Below are positions 1 to 4,721 of a stretch of 6,379 nt of DNA, one piece after another (the first letter of the stretch is position 1; each line of letters begins with the position of its first letter). The notes under the pieces were generated by a model. That model searched no databases and was not told where the DNA came from. It saw nothing but the letters and a program-made list of their open reading frames with translations. Origin of the DNA: Oscillospiraceae bacterium (GTDB lineage: Bacteria > Bacillota > Clostridia > Oscillospirales > Ruminococcaceae); the NCBI GenBank assembly GCA_017528675.1, contig JAFXOO010000118.1, positions 1 to 6,379 of the forward strand. Reading direction: 5' to 3'. The translations under genes were made by a program, and so were the position numbers.

Positions 1-1
1 G

Positions 2-40
2 GCTGCGAAGTCAATTGATGCGTGGCTGCAAAGCAAATAA
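2..40 (+). other. Possible 3' end of an upstream gene
   Basis: The first 87 bases lie upstream of the yajC start. Frame 2 reads AAKSIDAWLQSK and stops with TAA at 38-40, which could be the C-terminus of a gene entering from the left. Frame 1 stops earlier (TGA at 16-18), and frame 3 stays open into yajC, so the frame cannot be proven. No promoter with a credible -35/-10 pair was seen in 1-87, so yajC may be transcribed from further upstream. Confidence 0.25.
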
Positions 41-87
41 CCGGTTGGCAGAAAGAAGACGCAAACAACATAAGGAGGAAAAGATTT

Positions 88-561
88 ATGAAAAGAATGA
101 TGAAGCTGATCGCTGCTGTTTCGGGTGCCGCAACGGCCGGTACCGGTTCTTTGCAGGTGTTTGCTGCTGATGCGGCAGCAACCGGTGCAGACAATGCGGG
201 AATGAGCATCGGCTCCCTGATCGGTACGCTCGGTATTCCGGTTCTGCTGCTGGTGTTCCTGTATATCATGATGATCCGCCCCCAGCAGAAGCAGGAGAAG
301 CAGACCCGTGAGATGCAGAAGAATCTCCAGGTGGGTGACGAGGTCGTGACCATCGGCGGTATTGTGGGCATTGTGCTGCGTGTCGAGGAGGCAACGGAGA
401 CCGTTGTGCTGGAGACCGGCAGCGACCGTCTCAAGATCCGCATGAAGCAGGAGGCCATCAAGGAGAATGTCACTGCCATGGAGCAGGCCGCCGCAGAGAA
501 GGCTGCCAAGGACAAGGCAAAGCGGGAGAAAATGGCCATCGGCAAGCCGAAGGACGAATAA
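88..561 (+). CDS. yajC: Preprotein translocase subunit YajC
   Basis: This encodes a 157-aa membrane protein of the YajC family, the accessory subunit that associates with SecDF in the Sec protein-export machinery. The start at 88 is chosen because AAGGAGGAAAAG (72-83) sits just upstream; an in-frame ATG at 22 lacks such a site. Residues 1-27 look like a signal peptide (basic MKRMMK, a small-residue core, then VFAADA), followed by an Ala/Gly linker and one membrane helix at about 44-63. The family signature follows: IMMIRPQQK (60-68), then the compact domain with VGDEVVTIGGIVGIV (82-96). The C-terminus (130-157) is a charged Lys/Glu/Ala helix. The signal-like segment ahead of the usual single anchor makes the N-terminus longer than in E. 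coli YajC (about 110 aa). The gene probably forms an operon with the next gene, 43 bases downstream. Identification is firm. Confidence 0.95.
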   Translation: MKRMMKLIAAVSGAATAGTGSLQVFAADAAATGADNAGMSIGSLIGTLGIPVLLLVFLYIMMIRPQQKQEKQTREMQKNLQVGDEVVTIGGIVGIVLRVEEATETVVLETGSDRLKIRMKQEAIKENVTAMEQAAAEKAAKDKAKREKMAIGKPKDE

Positions 562-604
562 TTCCCCCGGAAACCGCATAGTATCTGACGGCGGAGGTGA
601 TACA

Positions 605-1000
605 GTGCGGCATCATCGAACAAAAAACGGCTTTGGCCGGACGATAGCGGCGCTGCTCGGAGGTTGTCTCCTGGCAGCGCCGTTTTTGCTGCTGATGGCA
701 GCGCTGACTGTCTGGCTCGGTAAGCTCCCGCAGGCCGTGATGTGCATTCCGGCAGGGCTGGGGTGGGGGCTGGCAGCATTCCGGACGGCTCATTGTACCG
801 GCCGCCGCAGACGGCATCACGGCCTGCTCCTCGGACTGCTCTGGGGCAGCATTTTCTGGGGGATCCGGTGCATCGGGGCGCTCCTGCTCGGACTTCCCCG
901 GCATGCCGGAATGCTGGCATTCCTGGCATGGCTGCTCCTGACAGGGATGCTCGGCGGCATCACCGGCGTGAATGCCAGATGCCCGGCAAAGGACCGCTGA
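605..1000 (+). CDS. TIGR04086/DUF3792-type four-helix membrane protein
   Basis: This is a 131-aa, very hydrophobic protein of unknown function. The GTG start at 605 is supported by GGAGGTGA at 593-600. The same frame is open upstream to an ATG at 467, but that start lies inside yajC and has no comparable site. Four membrane helices are visible at about residues 13-37, 41-61, 72-96 and 101-121, with a basic loop (GRRRRHH, 66-72) that should face the cytoplasm. The last helix ends in GMLGGITGVN, a Gly-rich pattern typical of this family. As I recall, these Firmicutes proteins are commonly encoded beside yajC, which supports the call and suggests a link to membrane or export functions, but no activity is known to me. 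No U-tract terminator follows; the next promoter begins about 55 bases downstream. Confidence 0.75.
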   Translation: MRHHRTKNGFGRTIAALLGGCLLAAPFLLLMAALTVWLGKLPQAVMCIPAGLGWGLAAFRTAHCTGRRRRHHGLLLGLLWGSIFWGIRCIGALLLGLPRHAGMLAFLAWLLLTGMLGGITGVNARCPAKDR

Positions 1001-1055
1001 GCTCCGGCGAGGCGCCGGCACCAGAAGGATTTTACCGGCAAATTGTATGAAATGG

Positions 1056-1084
1056 TTGACATTCCGGAAATCATCGTGTATAAT
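1056..1084 (+). promoter_or_regulatory. SigA-type promoter of the flavin reductase-rubredoxin gene
   Basis: TTGACA at 1056-1061 and TATAAT at 1079-1084 are both perfect consensus hexamers separated by 17 bases. Transcription would begin near 1091, leaving a leader of about 30 bases before the ATG at 1120. This makes the downstream gene an independent transcription unit from yajC. Confidence 0.88.
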
Positions 1085-1119
1085 AATAACAATATCATTT
1101 ACGAAAGCGAGGGATTCCC

Positions 1120-1743
1120 ATGGAAGTCAACGCCATCCAGAAGCTCAGCTACGGTCTGTTTGTGCTCACCGCCGTAAACGGCGACAAGGACAACGGCTGT
1201 ATCATCAACACTGTCGAGCAGGTAACAGCCAACCCCAACCGCATCGCCTTTGCCGTGAACAAGGCGAATTACACGCATGATATGCTCATGCAGCACAATG
1301 TCTTTACAGTCTCGGTCATCAGCGAAAAGGCTGATTTTGAGCTGTTCAGGCGCTTCGGCTTTGCTTCCGGGCGGGATACGGACAAGTTTGCCGGCTTCAC
1401 CGCCGTCAAGCGCACCGCCAACGGAACACTTGCAGTACGGGAAGGGACAAACGCCTATATCTCCGGCAGAGTGTTCCACAGCATTGACCTCGGCACGCAT
1501 ACGCTGTTCATTGCGGAAGTCACCGAAATGGCCGTGATTGACGACACACCGTCCGCCACCTACGCCTATTACCACAGCAATATCAAGCCCCAGCCCGAAA
1601 AGGTCGGTGAAACCCAGGACGGCCAGACCATCTGGCGCTGTGTGATCTGCGGGTACGAATATGTCGGAGAGGAACTGCCGGAGGACTTTGTCTGTCCGCT
1701 GTGCAAGCACCCGGCATCGGACTTCGAGAAGGTCAGCGGATAA
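1120..1743 (+). CDS. Flavin reductase-rubredoxin fusion (Hrb-like)
   Basis: The 207-aa protein has two parts. Residues 1-150 are an FMN-binding flavin-reductase-like domain, recognised from YGLFVLTAV (11-19), NGCIINTVEQVTANPNRIAF and FGFASGRDTDKFAGF. Residues 170-207 are a rubredoxin-type iron site: WRCVICGYEY then LPEDFVCPLCKHPASDFEKV, with Cys174, Cys177, Cys192 and Cys195 as the four iron ligands. The spacing between the Cys pairs is short (14 residues), as in the rubredoxin tail of rubrerythrin rather than free rubredoxin (about 29). The same layout occurs in high-molecular-weight rubredoxin (Hrb) of Moorella, which passes electrons from NAD(P)H to flavodiiron proteins that reduce O2 or NO. 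A similar oxidative or nitrosative stress role is inferred; no flavodiiron partner is in the window. The start has GAGGGA at 1109-1114 and its own consensus promoter, so it is probably monocistronic. Confidence 0.9.
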   Translation: MEVNAIQKLSYGLFVLTAVNGDKDNGCIINTVEQVTANPNRIAFAVNKANYTHDMLMQHNVFTVSVISEKADFELFRRFGFASGRDTDKFAGFTAVKRTANGTLAVREGTNAYISGRVFHSIDLGTHTLFIAEVTEMAVIDDTPSATYAYYHSNIKPQPEKVGETQDGQTIWRCVICGYEYVGEELPEDFVCPLCKHPASDFEKVSG

Positions 1744-1754
1744 CACACCTGCAT

Positions 1755-1797
1755 CCGGAAGTGCCTGTGGAAGCCGGAGTCCGCAGGCGCTTTCCGG
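1755..1797 (+). terminator. Long hairpin after the flavin reductase gene, possible terminator
   Basis: Eleven bases after the stop codon, CCGGAA plus GTGCCTGTGG (1755-1770) pairs with CCGCAGGCGC, a bulged T1791, and TTCCGG (1781-1797). The result is a stem of about 16 bp with a 10-base loop. The stem is strong, but no run of T follows (only CTCCGG), so it does not fit a classical intrinsic terminator. It may mark or protect the 3' end of the mRNA. Confidence 0.45.
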
Positions 1798-1824
1798 CTC
1801 CGGTGAAAACGAATTTCGCCGGGG
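1798..1824 (+). other. Second intergenic hairpin abutting the next promoter
   Basis: CTCCGGTGAAA (1798-1808) pairs with TTTCGCCGGGG (1814-1824) around the loop ACGAA, giving 11 bp including two G-T pairs. It begins directly after the preceding hairpin and ends 3 bases before the -35 hexamer at 1828. It could belong to the termination region of the upstream gene or, as DNA, be an inverted-repeat operator next to the promoter. The sequence alone does not decide. Confidence 0.4.
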
Positions 1825-1827
1825 TGA

Positions 1828-1856
1828 TTGACATTTACCCTGAAATTTGCTATAAT
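1828..1856 (+). promoter_or_regulatory. SigA-type promoter with extended -10 for the phosphoribosyltransferase-rhomboid unit
   Basis: TTGACA at 1828-1833 and TATAAT at 1851-1856 are perfect hexamers with a 17-base spacer. TGC directly before the -10 (1848-1850) adds the TGn extension. Transcription would start near 1863, giving a 5' leader of about 84 bases. Confidence 0.9.
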
Positions 1857-1902
1857 AGATACATCCCGTCAGATTTGCAGCGGGATAGACTATCCAAGAC
1901 AC

Positions 1903-1946
1903 AGAAAGGAGGCCTGTGAGAGCACCGCTGTCACAGGAGATACTGT
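1903..1946 (+). promoter_or_regulatory. Two ribosome sites separated by a hairpin, with a possible GTG mini-ORF
   Basis: A very strong ribosome site, AGAAAGGAGG (1903-1912), lies 34 bases before the ATG at 1947, too far for direct use. A second, AGGAGA (1935-1940), is properly spaced. Between them CCTGTGA (1913-1919) pairs perfectly with TCACAGG (1931-1937), covering part of the second site. If the hairpin forms, the strong first site is brought to an effective 9 bases from the ATG. Alternatively the first site starts a 16-codon mini-ORF at GTG 1916, ending TGA 1964-1966 inside the next gene (MRAPLSQEILYGKQND, reading GTG as Met), though its 3-base spacing is tight. Either way, translation control of the next gene is plausible. 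Confidence 0.5.
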
Positions 1947-2585
1947 ATGGAAAACAGAATGATTGATATTGCCGCAAAGAGCAACGGCGACATTAAACTC
2001 GGCGTCATCCCCGGCCACTTTGCCACCAACCACTCCCATGTCAACTACTTTGTAGATATGACTTCGATCAAAACCCGGTACCGTGCTGCCCGTGAGGCTG
2101 CAAGAGAACTCGCCAAGTTCTATGCAAGCTCCATGAATCTTGACACCATCCTCTGCTTTGAGGGAACCGAGATGATCGGCGCATTTCTTGCCCGTGAGCT
2201 CTGCCTGCACGGCGGCGGCATGAATGACGGCGATGACATCGCCGTGATCTCCCCTGAAACCAATATGAACAACCAGATGATCTTCCGTGACAACCTCCAG
2301 AAGGATATTTACGGCAAGGACATCCTGCTGCTCATGTCCTCTGTCTCCACCGGCAAATCCATCCAGCGCTGCATCGAGTGCCTGCGGTACTACAGCGGCA
2401 AGCTGGCAGGTGTTGCCTCGATCTTCAGCGCTATTCCGGAATTTGGGGGCATCAAGATCGACGCCGTATTCACGACAGACGATCTGCCGGAATACAAGAC
2501 CGCCCTTCCGTCCGAGTGCCCGCTCTGTGCAGACGGCGTGAAGGTGGATGCCATCGTAAACAGCTATGGCTACTCCAAGATCTGA
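1947..2585 (+). CDS. Orotate phosphoribosyltransferase-like protein
   Basis: This 212-aa protein looks like a divergent type I phosphoribosyltransferase of the orotate PRTase-like group. Residues 66-82 (DTILCFEGTEMIGAFLA) match the early strand and helix of the fold, and DILLLMSSVSTGKSI (125-139) sits where the PRPP-binding loop is expected. The acidic pair that normally precedes the TTG loop (DD in PyrE) is replaced by Met130-Ser131, while STGKS is kept. The C-terminus carries ECPLCADGVKVDAIVNSYGYSKI, in two parts ECPLCADG and VNSYGYSKI, a Cys-pair tail seen in PyrE-like proteins. It may therefore bind PRPP or nucleotides without being the biosynthetic PyrE, and no pyrimidine genes adjoin it. 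The start at 1947 follows AGGAGA (1935-1940); an in-frame stop at 1917-1919 rules out a longer form. It has its own promoter and overlaps the rhomboid gene by 20 bases. Substrate is unknown. Confidence 0.75.
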   Translation: MENRMIDIAAKSNGDIKLGVIPGHFATNHSHVNYFVDMTSIKTRYRAAREAARELAKFYASSMNLDTILCFEGTEMIGAFLARELCLHGGGMNDGDDIAVISPETNMNNQMIFRDNLQKDIYGKDILLLMSSVSTGKSIQRCIECLRYYSGKLAGVASIFSAIPEFGGIKIDAVFTTDDLPEYKTALPSECPLCADGVKVDAIVNSYGYSKI

Positions 2586-3177
2586 CGGAAAAAGGCAGCT
2601 CCGTCTGCCCAGGATTGTTTTCAATGCACCGGTCATCATCACTTACACGATTCTGTGCTTTATCGTGCTGATGTTCGGATTTGCAACAGGCGGCAGCTCC
2701 ACGATGAAGGTGTTCACCTGCTACCGTACCACGCTTACCGACCCGATGATGTATGTCCGGGCATTTACCTATGTGTTCGGGCATAAGGATATGACGCACT
2801 TTTTCAGCAATTTTTCGATGATCGTACTGGCCGGCCCCATGCTGGAGGAAAAGTACGGCAGCAAGCGGCTGATCATGATGATGGCTGTGACAGCCCTGAT
2901 CGGCGGCATCGCCAATCTTCTGCTCACGACCAGCGGTCTGCTGGGCGCCAGCGGCATTGTCTTTCTGTTCATCATCCTGGCATCGTGCACCTCGTTCAAG
3001 AGCGGCTCGATTCCGCTGACACTGCTGCTTGTGGCGGTCATCTATATCGGGCAGGAAATCATGACGGGCATTACCGCACATGATTCGATCTCGCAGCTCA
3101 CCCATATCCTGGGCGCTGCATGCGGTGTGTTCTTCGGGCTCTATTTCAACCGTGAGAACGCCCCCAAACAGGAATAA
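2566..3177 (+). CDS. Rhomboid-family intramembrane serine protease
   Basis: The 203-aa polytopic membrane protein carries the rhomboid catalytic pattern. Six membrane helices are visible at about residues 20-41, 76-92, 101-120, 127-143, 149-167 and 176-194. The nucleophile lies in GASG (127-130; Ser129) at the start of TM4, and the general base is His180 in SQLTHILGAACG within TM6. HFFSN (78-82) in TM2 supplies the conserved His and Asn, followed by the family's GPMLEEKYGSKRL after TM2. Both catalytic residues are present, so the enzyme should be able to cleave membrane-anchored substrates; none is identifiable here. The ATG at 2566 overlaps the end of the phosphoribosyltransferase gene and has no clear ribosome site, so translation is probably coupled to that gene. 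No other in-frame ATG, GTG or TTG lies before the first helix. A strong terminator follows 6 bases after the stop. Confidence 0.9.
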   Translation: MATPRSDGKRQLRLPRIVFNAPVIITYTILCFIVLMFGFATGGSSTMKVFTCYRTTLTDPMMYVRAFTYVFGHKDMTHFFSNFSMIVLAGPMLEEKYGSKRLIMMMAVTALIGGIANLLLTTSGLLGASGIVFLFIILASCTSFKSGSIPLTLLLVAVIYIGQEIMTGITAHDSISQLTHILGAACGVFFGLYFNRENAPKQE

Positions 3178-3183
3178 CCCATG

Positions 3184-3217
3184 AACGCTCCGGCACAGTC
3201 CGGGGCGTTTTGTGTTT
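3184..3217 (+). terminator. Intrinsic terminator after the rhomboid gene
   Basis: AACGCTCCGG (3184-3193) pairs with CCGGGGCGTT (3200-3209) around CACAGT, a 10-bp stem with one G-T pair. It is followed by the T-rich tract TTTTGTGTTT (3208-3217). This is a classical Rho-independent terminator and separates the rhomboid unit from the kinase-associated locus. Confidence 0.9.
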
Positions 3218-3240
3218 CTGCCGTACAGGTTATTCATCAA

Positions 3241-3258
3241 CCTGCACAAAAATGCAGG
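3241..3258. repeat. Short inverted repeat upstream of the distal promoter
   Basis: CCTGCA (3241-3246) and TGCAGG (3253-3258) form a perfect 6-base inverted repeat around CAAAAA, 19 bases before the -35 hexamer at 3278. It could be a regulator binding site or a minor hairpin; there is no T-run to make it a terminator on the + strand. Confidence 0.3.
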
Positions 3259-3277
3259 AAAATTCACATAAAATATC

Positions 3278-3306
3278 TTGCATTCCACAGAATTTTATGG
3301 TATAAT
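3278..3306 (+). promoter_or_regulatory. Distal promoter P1 of the LRR-kinase-vWA locus
   Basis: TTGCAT at 3278-3283 and TATAAT at 3301-3306 are spaced by 17 bases, with TGG (3298-3300) forming a TGn extended -10. The only weakness is the -35. No convincing terminator lies between here and the next promoter, so transcripts would carry about 320 bases of leader into the LRR gene or be processed into a small RNA. Confidence 0.65.
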
Positions 3307-3454
3307 ATGTGTATTGGTTTCCACGCTCTGTCCGGTGCGGCAAGGAGACAATTTTCGGGATTTTCCATAATTTTTCTTTGTTGAAACAGTGCAGTTTCAC
3401 ATACCCGATCTTCTGCAAAAAATCCAGTTTCTGTGAAAAAAACGTCGTTTCCTA
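3307..3454 (+). other. AT-rich non-coding stretch between two promoters
   Basis: No convincing coding frame is present on either strand. The visible structure is a nested inverted repeat: TGAAAC (3382-3387) pairs with GTTTCA (3394-3399) around AGTGCA. Outside it TCGGG (3355-3359) can pair with CCCGA (3404-3408). A transcript from P1 would contain this fold. It could be a structured leader, a small RNA or simply spacer. Confidence 0.35.
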
Positions 3455-3483
3455 TTGACAAGCCCCGGAGAGTATGGTATACT
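3455..3483 (+). promoter_or_regulatory. Proximal promoter P2 of the LRR-kinase-vWA locus
   Basis: TTGACA (3455-3460) is a perfect -35 and TATACT (3478-3483) a near-perfect -10, with a 17-base spacer and a TGG extension at 3475-3477. Transcription would start near 3490, leaving a leader of about 144 bases before the ATG at 3634. Confidence 0.85.
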
Positions 3484-3521
3484 ATATTTAATTGTGCACT
3501 ATCTATCGCACATTCTACGGG

Positions 3522-3561
3522 CTGTACACCCTGAAGGCGGTTATGGCTGCCGGTTTTACAG
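3522..3561 (+). other. Stem-loop in the leader ahead of the mini-ORF
   Basis: CTGTA (3522-3526) can pair with TACAG (3557-3561), enclosing a second stem of GGCGG (3536-3540) with CTGCC (3547-3551) around TTATGG. The outer stem ends on the first base of the GGGAGG ribosome site at 3561-3566, so folding could affect access to it. The internal loops are large, so the stability is uncertain. Confidence 0.3.
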
Positions 3562-3571
3562 GGAGGAAAGG

Positions 3572-3679
3572 ATGCTGTCTGAATCGGTCAGACGGTTTGT
3601 GCAGTACCAAGAAAAAATCAGGAGGCAATCAGTATGTTGCAATTTGAGAACACCAACCAGATCAAACACGCTCTGCTGA
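3572..3679 (+). CDS. Possible 35-aa leader peptide overlapping the LRR gene
   Basis: ATG at 3572 is preceded by a strong ribosome site, GGGAGG (3561-3566), with 5-base spacing. The frame runs 35 codons (beginning MLSESVRRFVQYQEKIRRQ) to TGA at 3677-3679, in a different frame from, and overlapping by 46 bases, the LRR gene start at 3634. Codons 2-8 contain a perfect hairpin, CTGTCTGA (3575-3582) with TCAGACGG (3588-3595, one G-T pair). The peptide matches nothing I recognise and is basic. It may be a translated leader that couples or tunes LRR-protein synthesis, or the ribosome site may be chance. Confidence 0.35.
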   Translation: MLSESVRRFVQYQEKIRRQSVCCNLRTPTRSNTLC

Positions 3680-4641
3680 AGATGGTGAAAGAACACGGCG
3701 ACACTGTACTCGATGATGACAAGCGCTTCATCTCGCTGATGAACGACTACATTCCGGAGTACGAGAAGGAGCGCCGTCTGTTCAAGCATGTGCTCGGCAA
3801 CAATGTTCTCTCCATGATGCGCCGGGAAGACAATCAGCGAATTGCCATCCTCAAGGCAAGAGAGTTCATGAACGGCGAGCTGTTCCTGGCTGACACAGCC
3901 GTGGAATTCGTTCTGACATGCTTCACCTTCATGATGGAGTGGAATTATGTAGCCCCTGCACCGCAGGCCGCTTCTGATGCAGCGCAGCCTGCGAGCAGTA
4001 TCCCGCAGCCGCTCTCCTCGACGCCTGCAAGCGCTCCCGCAGCTCCCCCCAGTGCGCCGGCAAAGCCCGCCGCACCGGCAACATCCGAGGTGCTCTATAC
4101 CAAAAACGATGCCAAGCGTGCCAGCGGCCTGTTCAACACCGTTGCAACGGTTCCGATGGGTTATACGACCATCGAGGACTTTGCCTTTGATTCAAGCCGT
4201 ATCAAGGGTGTGGAACTGCCCGCTTCGCTGTATGTGATCGGTGAATACGCCTTCTCTGACTGCAAGAAGCTCAAGTCCATCGAGCTCCCGGTCAACCTCA
4301 AGCGCATCGGCAAGGGCGCCTTCAGCTCCTGTGCCAAGCTGTCAATGGTACGCATTCCCGCAGGTGTGACTGAGATCGAGGAGAACACCTTCCAGTTCTG
4401 CACCGGCCTTGAAGTGCTCGACCTGCCGAACACCATCAGCAGCATCGGCGCTGAAGCATTCCAGGGATGTATGAGCCTGAAGAAGCTGTTCCTGAATGAC
4501 AGCGTGAAATATATTGACGATACCGCATTCAAGATGTGCCCTGACCTGACCATCAAGTGCTATGAGAATTCCTATGTGCACCGCTTCTGCGAGGAGCACG
4601 GAATGCGCTTTGAGGCAGTCCGCAAGGGCTTCCGGGGATAA
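3634..4641 (+). CDS. Cytosolic BspA-type leucine-rich-repeat protein with N-terminal helical domain
   Basis: This 335-aa protein has three regions. Residues 1-106 are a predicted all-helical domain (LLKMVKEHG, RFISLMNDYIPEYEKERRLF, ending VEFVLTCFTFMMEWNYV) of a kind I associate by pattern with bacterial multidomain signalling proteins. Residues 107-150 are a Pro/Ala/Ser-rich flexible linker. Residues about 178-310 hold five 23-residue BspA/LRR_5 repeats, with the recurring pattern I-G-x-x-A-F-x-x-C-x-x-L-x-x-[IV]-x-[LI]-P, then a cap (LTIKCYENSYVHRFCEEHG). Unlike most BspA-type proteins it has no signal peptide, membrane anchor or wall-sorting signal, so it should act in the cytosol. The start has AGGAGG at 3620-3625 with 8-base spacing. 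The kinase gene follows after 80 bases with no clear terminator or promoter between, so co-transcription is likely and suggests the LRR domain binds a partner in the kinase-vWA system. Exact function is unknown. Confidence 0.85.
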   Translation: MLQFENTNQIKHALLKMVKEHGDTVLDDDKRFISLMNDYIPEYEKERRLFKHVLGNNVLSMMRREDNQRIAILKAREFMNGELFLADTAVEFVLTCFTFMMEWNYVAPAPQAASDAAQPASSIPQPLSSTPASAPAAPPSAPAKPAAPATSEVLYTKNDAKRASGLFNTVATVPMGYTTIEDFAFDSSRIKGVELPASLYVIGEYAFSDCKKLKSIELPVNLKRIGKGAFSSCAKLSMVRIPAGVTEIEENTFQFCTGLEVLDLPNTISSIGAEAFQGCMSLKKLFLNDSVKYIDDTAFKMCPDLTIKCYENSYVHRFCEEHGMRFEAVRKGFRG

Positions 4642-4654
4642 GCCTTTTACGGCA

Positions 4655-4675
4655 GACGGACGCTGCTGCGCCGTC
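4655..4675 (+). other. Small hairpin between the LRR and kinase genes
   Basis: GACGG (4655-4659), a bulged A4660 and CG pair with CG and CCGTC (4669-4675) around CTGCTG, giving 7 bp. No T-tract follows, so it is not a good terminator; it may mildly attenuate or mark an mRNA processing point. TATACT at 4680-4685 resembles a -10 but has no matching -35 at 16-18 bases. Confidence 0.3.
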
Positions 4676-4721
4676 TTCGTATACTATACCTTAACACTAT
4701 GATTGAAAGGGATGATCTGAC

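Noticed and set aside
1001..1040. GC-rich hairpin CCGGCG/CGCCGG (1004-1018) after the TIGR04086 gene as a terminator
   Set aside because: The loop is only 3 bases and no T-tract follows directly; the TTTT at 1030-1033 is too far away and too short to support an intrinsic terminator.
1099..1977. Minus-strand open frame of 292 codons
   Set aside because: It covers the opposite strand of the flavin reductase-rubredoxin gene, the hairpins and a consensus promoter, and has no domain resemblance.
1890..2642. Minus-strand open frame of 250 codons
   Set aside because: It is antisense to the phosphoribosyltransferase gene, with low-complexity charged translation and no family match.
2470..3288. Minus-strand open frame of 272 codons
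   Set aside because: It runs antisense through the rhomboid gene and its terminator; the translation is His/Arg/Gln-rich, typical of a shadow frame.
3230..3461. Two overlapping minus-strand frames (62 and 65 codons) in the AT-rich gap
   Set aside because: No ribosome site or promoter on that strand fits them, and the region carries + strand promoters; they look like chance frames.
4165..4545. LRR repeat DNA as a nucleotide-level tandem repeat or phase-variable tract
   Set aside because: The 23-codon periodicity is at protein level; the DNA copies differ too much to support slippage or recombination-based variation.
4640..4721. Separate promoter for the kinase gene at TATACT (4680-4685)
   Set aside because: No acceptable -35 hexamer lies 16-18 bases upstream; co-transcription with the LRR gene is the simpler reading.
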